Translations under genes and position numbers: made by a program
Notes under the pieces: generated by a model
What the model was told of the DNA's origin: nothing
Seen by the model: the letters and a program-made list of their open reading frames with translations, nothing else
Database searches by the model: none
Part shown: positions 50,495 through 59,770 of the stretch, one piece after another
How positions within the stretch are numbered: position 1 is the stretch's first letter
Layout of the letters: each line of letters starts with the position of its first letter
Assembly (NCBI RefSeq): GCF_900109455.1
Contig: NZ_FOAG01000006.1
Location: 1 to 64,000, forward strand
DNA length: 64,000 nt
From: Roseovarius azorensis
GTDB taxonomy: Bacteria; Pseudomonadota; Alphaproteobacteria; Rhodobacterales; Rhodobacteraceae
Direction: 5' to 3'

Positions 50495-51613
50495 TCAGCG
50501 CACCACGAATTCCGCGTGCAGCGCCCCCGCGGCCTTGATGCTCTTGAGGATGTCGATCATATCGCGCGGCGCAACGCCAAGCGCATTGAGGCCGGCAACC
50601 ACCTCTGACAGTGAGGTGCCCGACGGAACCTCGGCCAGGCCAATCCCCGGCTCTTCCTCGATCTCGGCATTCGTGCGTGGAACGACCACGGTTTCGCCGC
50701 GCGCAAATGGGTTGGGTTGTACGGCAAGCGGTGTTTCCTGGATCCGCAGTGTGAGGTTGCCCTGCGATACGGCCACGCGCGATATGCGCACATCCTGTCC
50801 CATGACGATCGTGCCCGACCGTTGATCGACCACCACCCGCGCCTTGCGCTCGGGTTCGACCAGCAGGTTCTCGATCTGGCCAAGGGCATGCGCGGGCGAG
50901 GCGGCACGCATGCGCGAAATGTTCAGCCGCACGGTCCCGGAATCGAGCATGATGGCCGCGCCGCCGCCGACGGCGCTGTTGATCGCGCGCTCGATCCGCG
51001 ATGCGGTGGTGAAATCCGGCTCGCGCAGCGCGAGGCGCAGGGTTTCGAGCGTCGCCAGCTCAAAATCGGTTTCACGCTCGATCCGGGCGCCCGAAGGGAT
51101 GGTGCCGGCCGTGGGAACCCCCTGAACCACGCCGCCCGCATCGCCCACGGCGGCCACCCCGCCGGCAATGATCGTGCCCTGCGCAACAGCGTAAATCTGA
51201 CCGTCTGCGGCGTTGAGCGGGGTCATGATCAGCGTGCCGCCCAACAGGCTCTTGGCATCGCCTATGGCGGAAACGGTCACGTCGATCTGGCCGCCCGCGC
51301 GCGCGAAGGGCGGCAGTTCGGCGGTCACGAACACGGCCGCCACATTCTTTGGCCGAAACTGTTCGCCGGATACATTTATGCCGAGGCGCTCAAGAATGTT
51401 CGACATGATTTCTTCGGTGAAGGGCGCATTACGCAGACCGTCGCCGGTGCCGTTCAGCCCCACGACCAGACCATAGCCGACCAGATCATTCCCGCGCACG
51501 CCGTCGAATTCGACCAGATCCTTGATCCGGATCGGATTGGCGGAGGCGAATGTCGATATCAGGCCAAGGTTGAGGCCAAGCCAGAAACAGGCAAGAATTC
51601 GTTGCACCCTCAT
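50495..51613 (-). CDS. flgI: Flagellar P-ring protein FlgI
   Basis: Periplasmic P ring around the rod. 372 aa, normal. Signal peptide cleaved at FASA|NPIRIKDL. Signatures are GNDLVGYGLVVGLNGTGD near the start, VAAVFVTAELPPFARAGGQIDVTVSAIGDAKSLLGG in the middle and the C-terminal LNALGVAPRDMIDILKSIKAAGALHAEF. Last gene of flgE-flgK-flgL-flgI; overlaps flgL by 4 nt. Confidence 0.97.
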   Translation of the reverse strand: MRVQRILACFWLGLNLGLISTFASANPIRIKDLVEFDGVRGNDLVGYGLVVGLNGTGDGLRNAPFTEEIMSNILERLGINVSGEQFRPKNVAAVFVTAELPPFARAGGQIDVTVSAIGDAKSLLGGTLIMTPLNAADGQIYAVAQGTIIAGGVAAVGDAGGVVQGVPTAGTIPSGARIERETDFELATLETLRLALREPDFTTASRIERAINSAVGGGAAIMLDSGTVRLNISRMRAASPAHALGQIENLLVEPERKARVVVDQRSGTIVMGQDVRISRVAVSQGNLTLRIQETPLAVQPNPFARGETVVVPRTNAEIEEEPGIGLAEVPSGTSLSEVVAGLNALGVAPRDMIDILKSIKAAGALHAEFVVR

Positions 51614-52620
51614 GACAGGAAATTCACAAGGCTGAGGCGCGCGGCGCGCGCGGTCAGTGTATAGAGCGTCTCAAGCTGGAACTGCACCTGTTGCAGGTTT
51701 CCGGCGGTTTCAAAGGCATCAGCCGACACAAGATCGTTGCGGGCTGTCTGCAGTGATGTGATCTCGGCAGAGATACGGCTGGCGGATTGCTCAATCCGAG
51801 CCTCGGCAAAGCCCAGATTGGCGCGCAGCGCTGTCATCCCGGGCTGTTGCGCCAGCAGCGCGGTGCCCGCGCCGAACACCAGGTTCCGCCGATCCGCCTC
51901 GGACAAAAGCACCCCCGGATCGTCGGACAGAGCGGCCAGCGCCACCTGCTTCATCTGGCCGCGCAGCACCGGATCGTCGCCGCGGATGGTCAGGGCGACC
52001 GACTCTCCGGCGCCCAGTTCGTAGGGCGAGAGATCCGTCGTGCCCCCCCGGTAAATCGTGGTCTCGAAATCGCCACCGGGCGTGTCGAAAAAGACGTCGA
52101 GCGCGGCGCGCACGGCGTCGGGACTATCCGCCCCCTGGACCGCGAGGCGAAGATCGTCCAACAGGGTGCCGAGCGGCGCGAGCGGCACGCGATCCGTCTG
52201 CGTGCCGGAGAACAATGTCCGCCCGGCCACGCTGCTGTTGAGCGCGCCGATCATCGAGCCCAGGATGCTGCGCGCCTCTGCCGCCAGGGTATCCACCCGC
52301 ACGCCACCGGCTGCGGATCCGACGGTGATCGCATTCCCTGCGAGGCTCACCGACAGGGTCTGAACCTGCCCGAGTGCGGTCTGCATCGTGCGGGTGTCAA
52401 CCGCCGCCTCCCGGGCGGCGGTTCGATGGCTGCTCAGGATCACAAAGTCATGCTCGATCTGCGAAAACCGCAACAGGTTGCCTGCAAGGTGGCGGCTGAG
52501 GTCGGCGGCCCGGCCGCTCGACAACTCGCGGGTCAGCAGATCCATTTGCTGTTTGAGTGTAGTGCCCTGGCGGCGCAGCGCGAAGGTCTGCGCCATGTCA
52601 CCGAATGTCTGAAGGTTCAT
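51610..52620 (-). CDS. flgL: Flagellar hook-filament junction protein FlgL
   Basis: Second junction protein between hook and filament. 336 aa, flagellin-like. The N-terminal heptads include QQMDLLTRELSSGRAADLSRH, and the C-terminal flagellin domain includes NLQQVQFQLETLYTLTARAARLSLVNFL. Position between flgK and flgI supports FlgL rather than flagellin. 2-nt gap from flgK. Confidence 0.9.
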   Translation of the reverse strand: MNLQTFGDMAQTFALRRQGTTLKQQMDLLTRELSSGRAADLSRHLAGNLLRFSQIEHDFVILSSHRTAAREAAVDTRTMQTALGQVQTLSVSLAGNAITVGSAAGGVRVDTLAAEARSILGSMIGALNSSVAGRTLFSGTQTDRVPLAPLGTLLDDLRLAVQGADSPDAVRAALDVFFDTPGGDFETTIYRGGTTDLSPYELGAGESVALTIRGDDPVLRGQMKQVALAALSDDPGVLLSEADRRNLVFGAGTALLAQQPGMTALRANLGFAEARIEQSASRISAEITSLQTARNDLVSADAFETAGNLQQVQFQLETLYTLTARAARLSLVNFLS

Positions 52621-52622
52621 GG

Positions 52623-54071
52623 TCAGATCCTCAGCAGGTTTTGCATCATGTCGTTGATCGTCTGGATCATGCGGGCATTCGCGCCAAAGGCCTGCTCGAT
52701 CACCATCAGGCGCTGTAATTCGGCATCGCTGTCCACCCCGCGGGCCAGTTCCATGCTGCGCAGCTCATTGGTCCGGCTGGTTTCGAATCCGAGCGTCTGA
52801 TCTTCGGCCAGCCGGGCTTGGGCAATGATTGAGACGAATGTCGCCATGTGTCCGGAGAACCCGCGGGCCGCGTCGCCCAGTGTACCGGAGGCCATGCTGT
52901 CCGGTGCCGAGAGCGTGCCGGTCAGCGCCATCAGAAAGGCCGCATTGCCCACGGCCCCCGGGATTGTCGCCCCCAGCCCGTCGCGCAACCGGAAGAGAGC
53001 GCCGCTCTGGCCGGGATCGACGACAGCGTTCAGGGTAATCCGGCCAGCCAGCCCGATCTCGTTCGCCGGATCGAGGAAGGCCCCGGCATCCGTAAAGAGA
53101 CCCGGCACGCCTGCGGCAAGGCTCGGATCCAGGTCGGGCTGCTGAAATCGCTCGATCAGATCCCGCGCCAGTGCATCGAGATTCGTCTGCGCCCCTGTCG
53201 CCATGACGTCCCGGATGTCAAAGAGCGCGGCCAGCAGCCCCCCGGCGAGCGATCCCTTGCGATTGTTCATGTCGAGGCTTTGGCCGTTCAGGCGGATCGT
53301 CGATAGCAGACCGTTATCCGCAGTCATATGGGGGGCGATCACCGGGGATGCGTCAAACTCGAGCCGGATTGCGCGCCCGTCCAGCAAAAGAGCGCCGCCG
53401 GTGGTGACGAGCGCCACGGCACCGTCGGCGCGTGGCAATTGCCTTAGCGGCACAAACTGCGACAGCCCGTCGATCACCAACTGACGCTGATCTTCCAGCG
53501 AAGCCGTCGCATGGCCGTTGATCAGTGCCGTCGTTATCTGCTTGTTGAGCGTGCTGACATTCTCGAGTCCCCGGTTGATGCTGTCCACGGCGCGCGCGAT
53601 ATCGCCATCGGCCTGCCCGCGCAGTGTCGCGATCTGTGCGGATGCGGCATTCAGTCCGGCAGCCAGACCGGATGCCGCCTGAACGACCGCCTGCAGGCGA
53701 TTGGCTTCTTCGGGTCGGGTTGTCGCGGTCACAAGGCCGGCCTCGAAGCTGGCGAGCCGCGCCGCCAGGGATCCGGCGATGTCCGGCGTGCCGACCGCGC
53801 GTTCAAGCGCGACGGCGAATCCGGCACGGCTTTCTGCTGCGGCGAGACCGCTTTCCGCCAGCCGTCGGTCCGCCAGCAGGCCCGCATCGACCTGCCGGGT
53901 TATGCCCTGCACCGACACGCCCCCGCCGTCGCGCCGGGCAATGAGCGTCAGGTCGCGCGGCACATAGCCGCCGGTCAGAACGTTCGCGAGATTGCCGGAT
54001 ACGACATCGGCCATGCGGGATGCGGCGGTCAGCCCGCTCAGCGCGTTTGACAGCGCTCCTGATATGGTCAT
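52623..54071 (-). CDS. flgK: Flagellar hook-associated protein FlgK
   Basis: First hook-filament junction protein. 482 aa. N-terminal rod/hook motif: ISGALSNALSGLTAASRMADVVSGNLANVLTGGYVPRD, of which SGNLANVLTGGY is the diagnostic part. The C terminus ELARGVDSDAELQRLMVIEQAFGANARMIQT is the hook family end. It follows flgE by 36 nt. The FlgN-like chaperone at 27103 is its likely helper. Confidence 0.93.
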   Translation of the reverse strand: MTISGALSNALSGLTAASRMADVVSGNLANVLTGGYVPRDLTLIARRDGGGVSVQGITRQVDAGLLADRRLAESGLAAAESRAGFAVALERAVGTPDIAGSLAARLASFEAGLVTATTRPEEANRLQAVVQAASGLAAGLNAASAQIATLRGQADGDIARAVDSINRGLENVSTLNKQITTALINGHATASLEDQRQLVIDGLSQFVPLRQLPRADGAVALVTTGGALLLDGRAIRLEFDASPVIAPHMTADNGLLSTIRLNGQSLDMNNRKGSLAGGLLAALFDIRDVMATGAQTNLDALARDLIERFQQPDLDPSLAAGVPGLFTDAGAFLDPANEIGLAGRITLNAVVDPGQSGALFRLRDGLGATIPGAVGNAAFLMALTGTLSAPDSMASGTLGDAARGFSGHMATFVSIIAQARLAEDQTLGFETSRTNELRSMELARGVDSDAELQRLMVIEQAFGANARMIQTINDMMQNLLRI

Positions 54072-54107
54072 GGCAGTTCCTTTCTTCTATCGGGCGGGAT
54101 GCTGGTG

Positions 54108-55409
54108 TCAGCGCTTGATGTTGGTGGTTTCCTGCAACATCTCGTCGACGGTCTGGATCACCTTGGCGTTCGAGGAAAAGGCCCGCTGGGTCTGGATCAT
54201 GTCGGTCAGTTCGCCTGCCACATCGGTCGCCGACTCCTCGCGGGCAAAGGCCGCCACGCTGCCTGTGGGTCCATCTCCGGCATTCCACAGGAAGAACGGG
54301 CCACTATCGGTCGACGGGCGGTAGGTCTGCCGGTCCATGGCCACCAGCCCGTTGGGATTGGGCAGATCAACAAGCGGAACCTGATAGATGATCCGCGTGA
54401 CCCCCGTGTCGAACAGGGCCCTGACAAATCCGTTCTCGTCCACCTGCGCCGACACCATGTTGCCAACGGCAGAGCCATCCTTGGTGATCGAGAGCGGTGC
54501 GAAGCTGCTGGACAGTTGAGTGAGGCCTTCTGACGTTCCCGGTCGTCCGAGGCCGATTTCGATCGGGCCGCCGGCGACGTTGATGATCACCCGCCCGGTC
54601 GTGGCGTCATAGGTGCCACCCGTCATCGTGGTGACCGACAACAGATTTCCCCCGGTTGCCCGCCCATCGTCAAAATCGATCTCGTATTCCCCGATCACCG
54701 TCCCGCCCTGTGCCGAGTCCAGAAACTCTATCGTCCAGGTGTTCGACGACCCGGTCGCCGGCACGGTGGGGGTGAAATTCATCTGGATGGTTTCGGATCT
54801 GCCGAGGTTGTCGAAATATTCCACGAACAGGGATTGCGGATCGCCGCTCGACCCGGCGTCGGTTTCGGTCGCGGGAAGGTTCACGCCGAGGCTGATCGAG
54901 GTTGTCGGTTCGCCCGTCAACTGGCTGACATTGATCTGGACCGGCTTGAGATCAGTGATGGTATCGCGCGGAAATGCCGGGACCGTGCCGTCGGGTCCGG
55001 CGGGCCAGCCCAGCAGCACCAGGCCGGATTCGGTGACCAACCGCCCGGCGGCATCGGTGCGGAACGAACCGGTCGTTGTCAGCAGCATCTGCGGAGTGTT
55101 TTTTCCGGCGGTCACTTCGCTGGATAGCGCCACCGGAAGAAATCCGCGGCCGCGCACCGCGAGATCGGTGGGGTTCGATGTGCTGACCAGAGAACCGCCC
55201 TGGTCGATCAGGCGCTGGGTGGTGGCGCGGACCCCGCCGGCGGAATAGGTGCCGCCATTGGACGCCAGCACCATGGATTGAAAATCGGTCTCGACCCGGC
55301 GATAGCCAAAGGTGGAAGAGTTCGCGATGTTGTCGGAAATCGCCGCCATACGGCTGGCATTCGCGCTCAAGCCCGCCACACTGGCATTGAGAGAGGATGA
55401 AATCGTCAT
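54108..55409 (-). CDS. flgE: Flagellar hook protein FlgE
   Basis: Hook subunit, about 433 aa. It begins SSSLNASVAGLSANASRMAAIS, with DNIANSSTFGYRRVET and the hook-type central folds. The C terminus AFSSNAKVIQTVDEMLQETTNIKR matches the family. The ATG of TISSSLNA has AAGG upstream; an ATG 21 nt earlier (MQQKGVS) is weaker. First gene of the hook/junction operon; a CtrA-like box is 58 nt upstream. Confidence 0.94.
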   Translation of the reverse strand: MTISSSLNASVAGLSANASRMAAISDNIANSSTFGYRRVETDFQSMVLASNGGTYSAGGVRATTQRLIDQGGSLVSTSNPTDLAVRGRGFLPVALSSEVTAGKNTPQMLLTTTGSFRTDAAGRLVTESGLVLLGWPAGPDGTVPAFPRDTITDLKPVQINVSQLTGEPTTSISLGVNLPATETDAGSSGDPQSLFVEYFDNLGRSETIQMNFTPTVPATGSSNTWTIEFLDSAQGGTVIGEYEIDFDDGRATGGNLLSVTTMTGGTYDATTGRVIINVAGGPIEIGLGRPGTSEGLTQLSSSFAPLSITKDGSAVGNMVSAQVDENGFVRALFDTGVTRIIYQVPLVDLPNPNGLVAMDRQTYRPSTDSGPFFLWNAGDGPTGSVAAFAREESATDVAGELTDMIQTQRAFSSNAKVIQTVDEMLQETTNIKR

Positions 55410-55466
55410 GGACACGCCTTTCTGCTGCATCGATCAAAATCGAGGACCAGCCATAGGCGCGTAACT

Positions 55467-55481
55467 TTAACAGGCGGCTAA
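55467..55481. promoter_or_regulatory. CtrA-like box before flgE
   Basis: TTAA-N7-CTAA (7 of 8 bases), 58 nt before the flgE start in the 87-nt gap after motB. Confidence 0.6.
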
Positions 55482-55496
55482 CAGATAAAATCCGTT

Positions 55497-56360
55497 CTAT
55501 TTCACCTCGCGATCAGACCTCAGCAGAATCACCTCCAGCCGGTTGTTGCGCAGCGCCATCGGATCTTGCGTTGCGGGGCTGCGGTCAGCGTGGCCGGTGA
55601 CGCGTCGCATCCGGCTGCGGGTCACGCCAACGGTCTCGAGCAGGAGGCGCATCTGGTTCGCGCGGGATGTCGACAGGTCCCAGACCGGATTGCGGGCCAG
55701 TGTGATGGGTCTCGCACGGGTATGTCCGGCCACCGCCATGCGGTTTTCGACAAGCCCCGAGACAGAGGCGATCAGCGCCGCGATCTCTTGCAGCAGGGGG
55801 GTCGCCTCTGCCGTGCCGGCAGTGAAAAGCCGGGCACCATCCAGATCGAATATCTCGATCACCAGCCCCTCATCGGTCACGCGGGTCACGATATGGCGCA
55901 GGATCTCGTCGGCGACCATGCTCTCGCCACGGAGCGCCCTCAGGGCATTTTCGATAGCCTCAAAACCGTCGGCATCAGCGGGTGCAAGGGGGGCTGGTGT
56001 GTCATCGGTCGTCATGCTGACCTTGCCGCGCGCCTGCCGGTGCTCGGTGGTGTCGATATCCGAGGCTCCGATACCATTCTGCGGCAGGACATCTTCGGAA
56101 AACATGCTGTCGCCGCCGAATGCGCCATCGCCGCCGCCAGAGATCCGGCTGATCGGCAGGCTTGGGCTGAAATAATCGGCAATGCCCTTGCGTTGCTGTT
56201 CGGTCGTCGCACCCATGAGCCACATCAGCAGGAAAAACGCCATCATCGCGGTTACAAAATCGGCATACGCCACCTTCCAGGCACCGCCATGATGCCCGCC
56301 GCCGCCCACGACCTTTTTCCGTTTGATGATGACCGGCGCGGCATTGCTGCGCGCATCCAT
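55497..56360 (-). CDS. motB: Flagellar motor stator protein MotB
   Basis: Stator subunit anchoring MotA to peptidoglycan. 287 aa. The single transmembrane helix (~34-54) carries the proton-binding Asp in YADFVTAMMAFFLLMW. A linker/plug is followed by an OmpA-like domain (~170-280): RNPVWDLSTSRANQMRLLLE, VTGHADRSP, RNNRLEVILL. HHGGAWKVAYADF is typical of alphaproteobacterial MotB. The ATG of DARSNA is chosen; upstream GTG/ATG would add 10 residues. Transcribed separately from motA. Confidence 0.93.
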   Translation of the reverse strand: MDARSNAAPVIIKRKKVVGGGGHHGGAWKVAYADFVTAMMAFFLLMWLMGATTEQQRKGIADYFSPSLPISRISGGGDGAFGGDSMFSEDVLPQNGIGASDIDTTEHRQARGKVSMTTDDTPAPLAPADADGFEAIENALRALRGESMVADEILRHIVTRVTDEGLVIEIFDLDGARLFTAGTAEATPLLQEIAALIASVSGLVENRMAVAGHTRARPITLARNPVWDLSTSRANQMRLLLETVGVTRSRMRRVTGHADRSPATQDPMALRNNRLEVILLRSDREVK

Positions 56361-56408
56361 TCTCACCACCTTCACTCTCACCCGCGTCAAGGGTTAGCAT
56401 GAAAGATG

Positions 56409-56423
56409 TTACCCGGATGTTAA
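56409..56423. promoter_or_regulatory. CtrA-like box before motB
   Basis: TTAC-N7-TTAA (7 of 8 bases), 49 nt before the motB start, in the short gap between motB and the TRAP transporter genes. Confidence 0.6.
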
Positions 56424-56451
56424 CGCCTAGAGTTTTAAGGATTTATCCGGC

Positions 56452-57852
56452 TCATATCTGCGACGGGAGCCAGAGTACGATTGCCGGAAACGAGACCAGC
56501 AGGGCGATCGTGATCGCATCGGCGATAAAGAATGGCATGACCCCCTTGAACACGTCCTGTACGCTGAGATCCTCGCGCACACCGGCCACGACAAAACAGT
56601 TGAGACCAATGGGCGGTGTAATCAGGCAGAACTCAGCCATCTTTACAACAAGTATGCCGAACCACACCGCGCAGAGCGGCCCGCTCATGCCAAAGGTGCT
56701 GTCGGCGGCGCTGACATCGATTCCGCCATTGAGAGCCATGACCGCCGGGTAGACCACCGGTAGTGTCAGCAGCAGCATGCCGATTGCATCCATGAACATG
56801 CCCAGCACCGCATAGGCCAACAGGATGCAAATCAGGATCAGCATCGGCGACATCGTCAGAGAGGTGATCCAGTCGGCAAAGGCGCCCGGAAGATCGGCAA
56901 AGCCGAGAAACCGGACATAGATCAGCACTCCCCAGATGATCGTAAAGATCATAACGCTCAGCTTGGCCGTCTCAAGCAGCGCATCCTTCAGTTCGGCCCA
57001 GCGCATGCCGCGCCAGAGCGCCATCAGGAACACCACGAAGGCGCCGATCGCCCCACCCTCTGTGGGGGTGCCCCAGGCATCGCCGCCAAAGGGGTTGTAG
57101 ACAAAGAATATGATGGTCACGACAACAAAGACGATGGGCAGCGCAGGGGGCAGCGACACGAACCGCTCGCGCCAGCTGAACCCGCCCACCGGCGGGCCAA
57201 AGCCCTTGATCGTCATCGCCATGCCGACGATGAGCAACGCGTAGACGATGGCCGAAAATACCCCCGGCACGAATCCCGCAAGCAAGAGCTTGCCGACATC
57301 CTGCTCGACGATGATCGCATAGATCACCAAGAGCGCCGAGGGCGGGATCAGGCTTGCCAGGGTGCCCGCCGCCGCCACGACCCCCGCGGCAAAACGCTTG
57401 TCATAGCCGATCGCCAGCATCTCGGGGATCGCGATCCGGGCAAAGACCGCAGCCGTGGCCACGCTTGCGCCCGAGACGGCGGCGAATCCCGCCGTGGCAA
57501 AGACGGTGGACACGGCCAACCCGCCCGGCACCCAGGCGATCCAGCGTTTTGCCGCCTCGAACAACGCCTGTGTCAGACCGGCATAATAGGCGAGATAGCC
57601 AATCAGGATGAAGGTCGGGATCAGGCTCAGCGCCTGCGAACTGACCTTGGAATGTGGCACCTGACCCGCGGTCTTGACCGCCACGGTCAGCGCCCAGAGG
57701 AATTCGTCGCCCGCATAGCCTTTTCTGGACCAGAATATCCAGATCAGCCCGATCATCCCGGCCAGCGCGGCGGCAAAGGCCACCCGCATTCCCAGTATGA
57801 CCACAACCAGCATCAGGCCGGTGACGACCATTCCAATCTGGATAGGTTCCAT
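56452..57852 (-). CDS. dctM: TRAP transporter large permease (DctM)
   Basis: Sodium-driven large membrane subunit of a tripartite periplasmic transporter. 466 aa with about 12 hydrophobic segments. Family features: LALSLIPTFILIGYLAYYAGLT, GFAAVSGASVATAAVFA near the middle and CLITPPIGLNCFVVAGV near the end. It ends a dctP-dctQ-dctM operon. The substrate cannot be read from the sequence; family members take up C4-dicarboxylates and other organic acids. Confidence 0.94.
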   Translation of the reverse strand: MEPIQIGMVVTGLMLVVVILGMRVAFAAALAGMIGLIWIFWSRKGYAGDEFLWALTVAVKTAGQVPHSKVSSQALSLIPTFILIGYLAYYAGLTQALFEAAKRWIAWVPGGLAVSTVFATAGFAAVSGASVATAAVFARIAIPEMLAIGYDKRFAAGVVAAAGTLASLIPPSALLVIYAIIVEQDVGKLLLAGFVPGVFSAIVYALLIVGMAMTIKGFGPPVGGFSWRERFVSLPPALPIVFVVVTIIFFVYNPFGGDAWGTPTEGGAIGAFVVFLMALWRGMRWAELKDALLETAKLSVMIFTIIWGVLIYVRFLGFADLPGAFADWITSLTMSPMLILICILLAYAVLGMFMDAIGMLLLTLPVVYPAVMALNGGIDVSAADSTFGMSGPLCAVWFGILVVKMAEFCLITPPIGLNCFVVAGVREDLSVQDVFKGVMPFFIADAITIALLVSFPAIVLWLPSQI

Positions 57853-57864
57853 CAGCCCCGCCCT

Positions 57865-58497
57865 TCAGTCATCGTGACCACTGAGATGCGCGGCTTCGCG
57901 CGCGGCTTGTGTCGCCACATCTTCGATCAGGGGCACGGCCACCGGGTTCTCTGCGCCGCTGACAATCGCGCGGCCATAGGCCCAGAGTTGCAGCATCAGC
58001 CGCAGCGACAGCACCGAAAAGGCAATCGGCGCGAGGATCTTGGCGGGCCAGATCGGCAGGCCGATGTCGATCGTGCTGTCGCGGCTCCAGAGCGGTGCTG
58101 CCCAGTCAAAGCTGCGGTCGAAATGCGCCCAACTGCCCCAGACCATCAGCAGCATCAGCACCAGAATGGCGATCGTGGTGAGAAATTCGACCAGCCACAG
58201 CACGCGCCCCCTGAGCAATCCCACCACGATATCCATGCGGATATGCCCACCATCGCGCTGCGCATAGGCCACCCCCATGAAGGCGATGAGCGGCATGATC
58301 TGCTCGATCCAGTCTACATAACCGGGCAGCGGCTGGCTGAAAAAATTGCGACCTCCGACCGAGAATACCGCAAGCACCATCAGCGAAAAAACAGCGAGCC
58401 CGCTCAAAAGGGCCAAGAGCCGCTCCAGCCGGTAAAGGCTGCGGTCGAGATGGCTCAGAAGGCTGTCATCAGACAATACCGAAGCTGCACCCGCCAT
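57865..58497 (-). CDS. dctQ: TRAP transporter small permease (DctQ)
   Basis: Small membrane subunit, 210 aa, slightly long for the family (~160-210), with four transmembrane helices (~30-55, ~70-90, ~100-125, ~160-180). MVLAVFSVGGRNFFSQPLPGYVDWIEQI and IAFMGVAYAQRDGGHIRMDI are the family marks. It sits 12 nt upstream of dctM in the transcript. The C-terminal tail is charged. Confidence 0.9.
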   Translation of the reverse strand: MAGAASVLSDDSLLSHLDRSLYRLERLLALLSGLAVFSLMVLAVFSVGGRNFFSQPLPGYVDWIEQIMPLIAFMGVAYAQRDGGHIRMDIVVGLLRGRVLWLVEFLTTIAILVLMLLMVWGSWAHFDRSFDWAAPLWSRDSTIDIGLPIWPAKILAPIAFSVLSLRLMLQLWAYGRAIVSGAENPVAVPLIEDVATQAAREAAHLSGHDD

Positions 58498-58527
58498 GGG
58501 TATCCCCCTGCGATTTCAGGATGAAAT

Positions 58528-58556
58528 GGCCCGCCGCCGCGAATGCGCGACGGGCC
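58528..58556 (-). terminator. Hairpin between dctP and dctQ
   Basis: GGCCCG (58528-58533) pairs with CGGGCC (58551-58556), extended by three more base pairs past a mismatch. It starts 9 nt after the dctP stop. It may be a partial terminator or mRNA stabiliser giving more binding protein than permease. Confidence 0.4.
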
Positions 58557-58565
58557 AGGACGGGC

Positions 58566-59585
58566 TCAGGAGCCGCCTTTGATCTCGCCCAGCTTGCCAG
58601 TTACGAAATCATAGAGTTCCTGCGCGGGCAGGCCGCGCGCGGTGTTGGATTCGATCCAGCTTGCGGCGGCAGGACCGGCGGCGATGTCCTTGAACGCCTT
58701 GAGCGAATCCTCGTCAAAGCTGATCACTTCGATGCCGCGTTCCTCCAGCGCCGGGCCCCAGGCCTTCATGGTCTCGTTCTGGTAGTAGTCGATGTAATGC
58801 GTGAGCGCCTCGTCGATCGAGCCCAGCAGCGCCTCGCGCTCGGCATCGGACAGCGCATTGAGAGCGTCGGTATTGGCCACCACCGGACAGTTCACCGTGC
58901 CGGGGTTGAGGTTGCCGGTCCACCAGCTTGCGCTCTCGATCGTGCCAAAGGACATATGCGCGTGCGGCGCAAAGCTCACGGCCTTGACCACGCCGCTGTC
59001 CATCGCCTGACGCACCTCGGTGGCGGACATGGATGTGGGCACCGCGCCGACGGCTTTCATCGCATCGCCGATCCCGCCAAGGGCGCGCACGCTCATCCCG
59101 CTGAACTCCTCGGGGGTGGTGGGCGCATCGCCGGAGCCGACGAAATTGTATTGCGGCATCGGCGAGGGCATCAGAAGCGTTGCGTTCCAGCGCCCGAGAT
59201 CGGCCTGAACCGCCGGGTGATCATAGAGCGCCAGCGACAGCGCGGTTTCCTGCTCCAGCGTCTCGACACCGAGGAAGGGCAGCTCCAGCACTGTCAGCGA
59301 CGGGTTCTTGTCGGCGTGATAGCCGGCACAGAACTGCGCCATCTCGAAGGCGCCGATCGAAATGCCGTCCAGGTTTTCCTTTTCGTTCGACAGACCGCCA
59401 TAGCTGATGTTCAGGGTGAACTCGCCATTGGTCTTTTCGCTCACCAGTTCGGCAAGCTTCTCGACATGCTCGGTAAAGGCCCGGCGCTTGCCCCAGAGCG
59501 AGACGTTCCACTCGGTCGCCATCGCCTCGCCGGCAAAGGCAAGGCTCAACGCGGCCACGGCGGTATAGCTGAGGTATTTCTTCAT
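58566..59585 (-). CDS. dctP: TRAP transporter substrate-binding protein (DctP)
   Basis: Periplasmic binding protein, 339 aa, signal peptide cleaved at EAMA|TEW. DctP family marks: VEKLAELVSEKTNGEFTLNISYGG, a FLVLELPFL-type LTVLELPFLG and the Arg/Asn-containing MSVRALGGIGDAMKAVGAVPTSM segment, where the substrate carboxylate is usually bound. A weak-match subfamily means the ligand is open. No ectoine-binding signature was recognised. First gene of the operon; the 185-nt upstream spacer holds no gene. Confidence 0.92.
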   Translation of the reverse strand: MKKYLSYTAVAALSLAFAGEAMATEWNVSLWGKRRAFTEHVEKLAELVSEKTNGEFTLNISYGGLSNEKENLDGISIGAFEMAQFCAGYHADKNPSLTVLELPFLGVETLEQETALSLALYDHPAVQADLGRWNATLLMPSPMPQYNFVGSGDAPTTPEEFSGMSVRALGGIGDAMKAVGAVPTSMSATEVRQAMDSGVVKAVSFAPHAHMSFGTIESASWWTGNLNPGTVNCPVVANTDALNALSDAEREALLGSIDEALTHYIDYYQNETMKAWGPALEERGIEVISFDEDSLKAFKDIAAGPAAASWIESNTARGLPAQELYDFVTGKLGEIKGGS

Positions 59586-59770
59586 GGTTTATCCTCCCGG
59601 TTGTTGCTTCATCTCATTGGGGCCACCTTGCGGGATATCGGACGACATGGCCACGCCAAAATCGCACACCCCCGACAGCGACCCTGCGGAATGCCGCAAG
59701 AACACTACAGCCACGCCTCTTTGTCCAGCCCCGGGTTGGTGGAGGTGGTTCAGATTTCGGTGTGTCGGCA

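Noticed and set aside
56452-59585. TRAP transporter as the ectoine uptake system (Teh/Ueh type)
   Set aside because: Far from the ect genes, no ectoine catabolism genes nearby and no clear binding-site signature in DctP.
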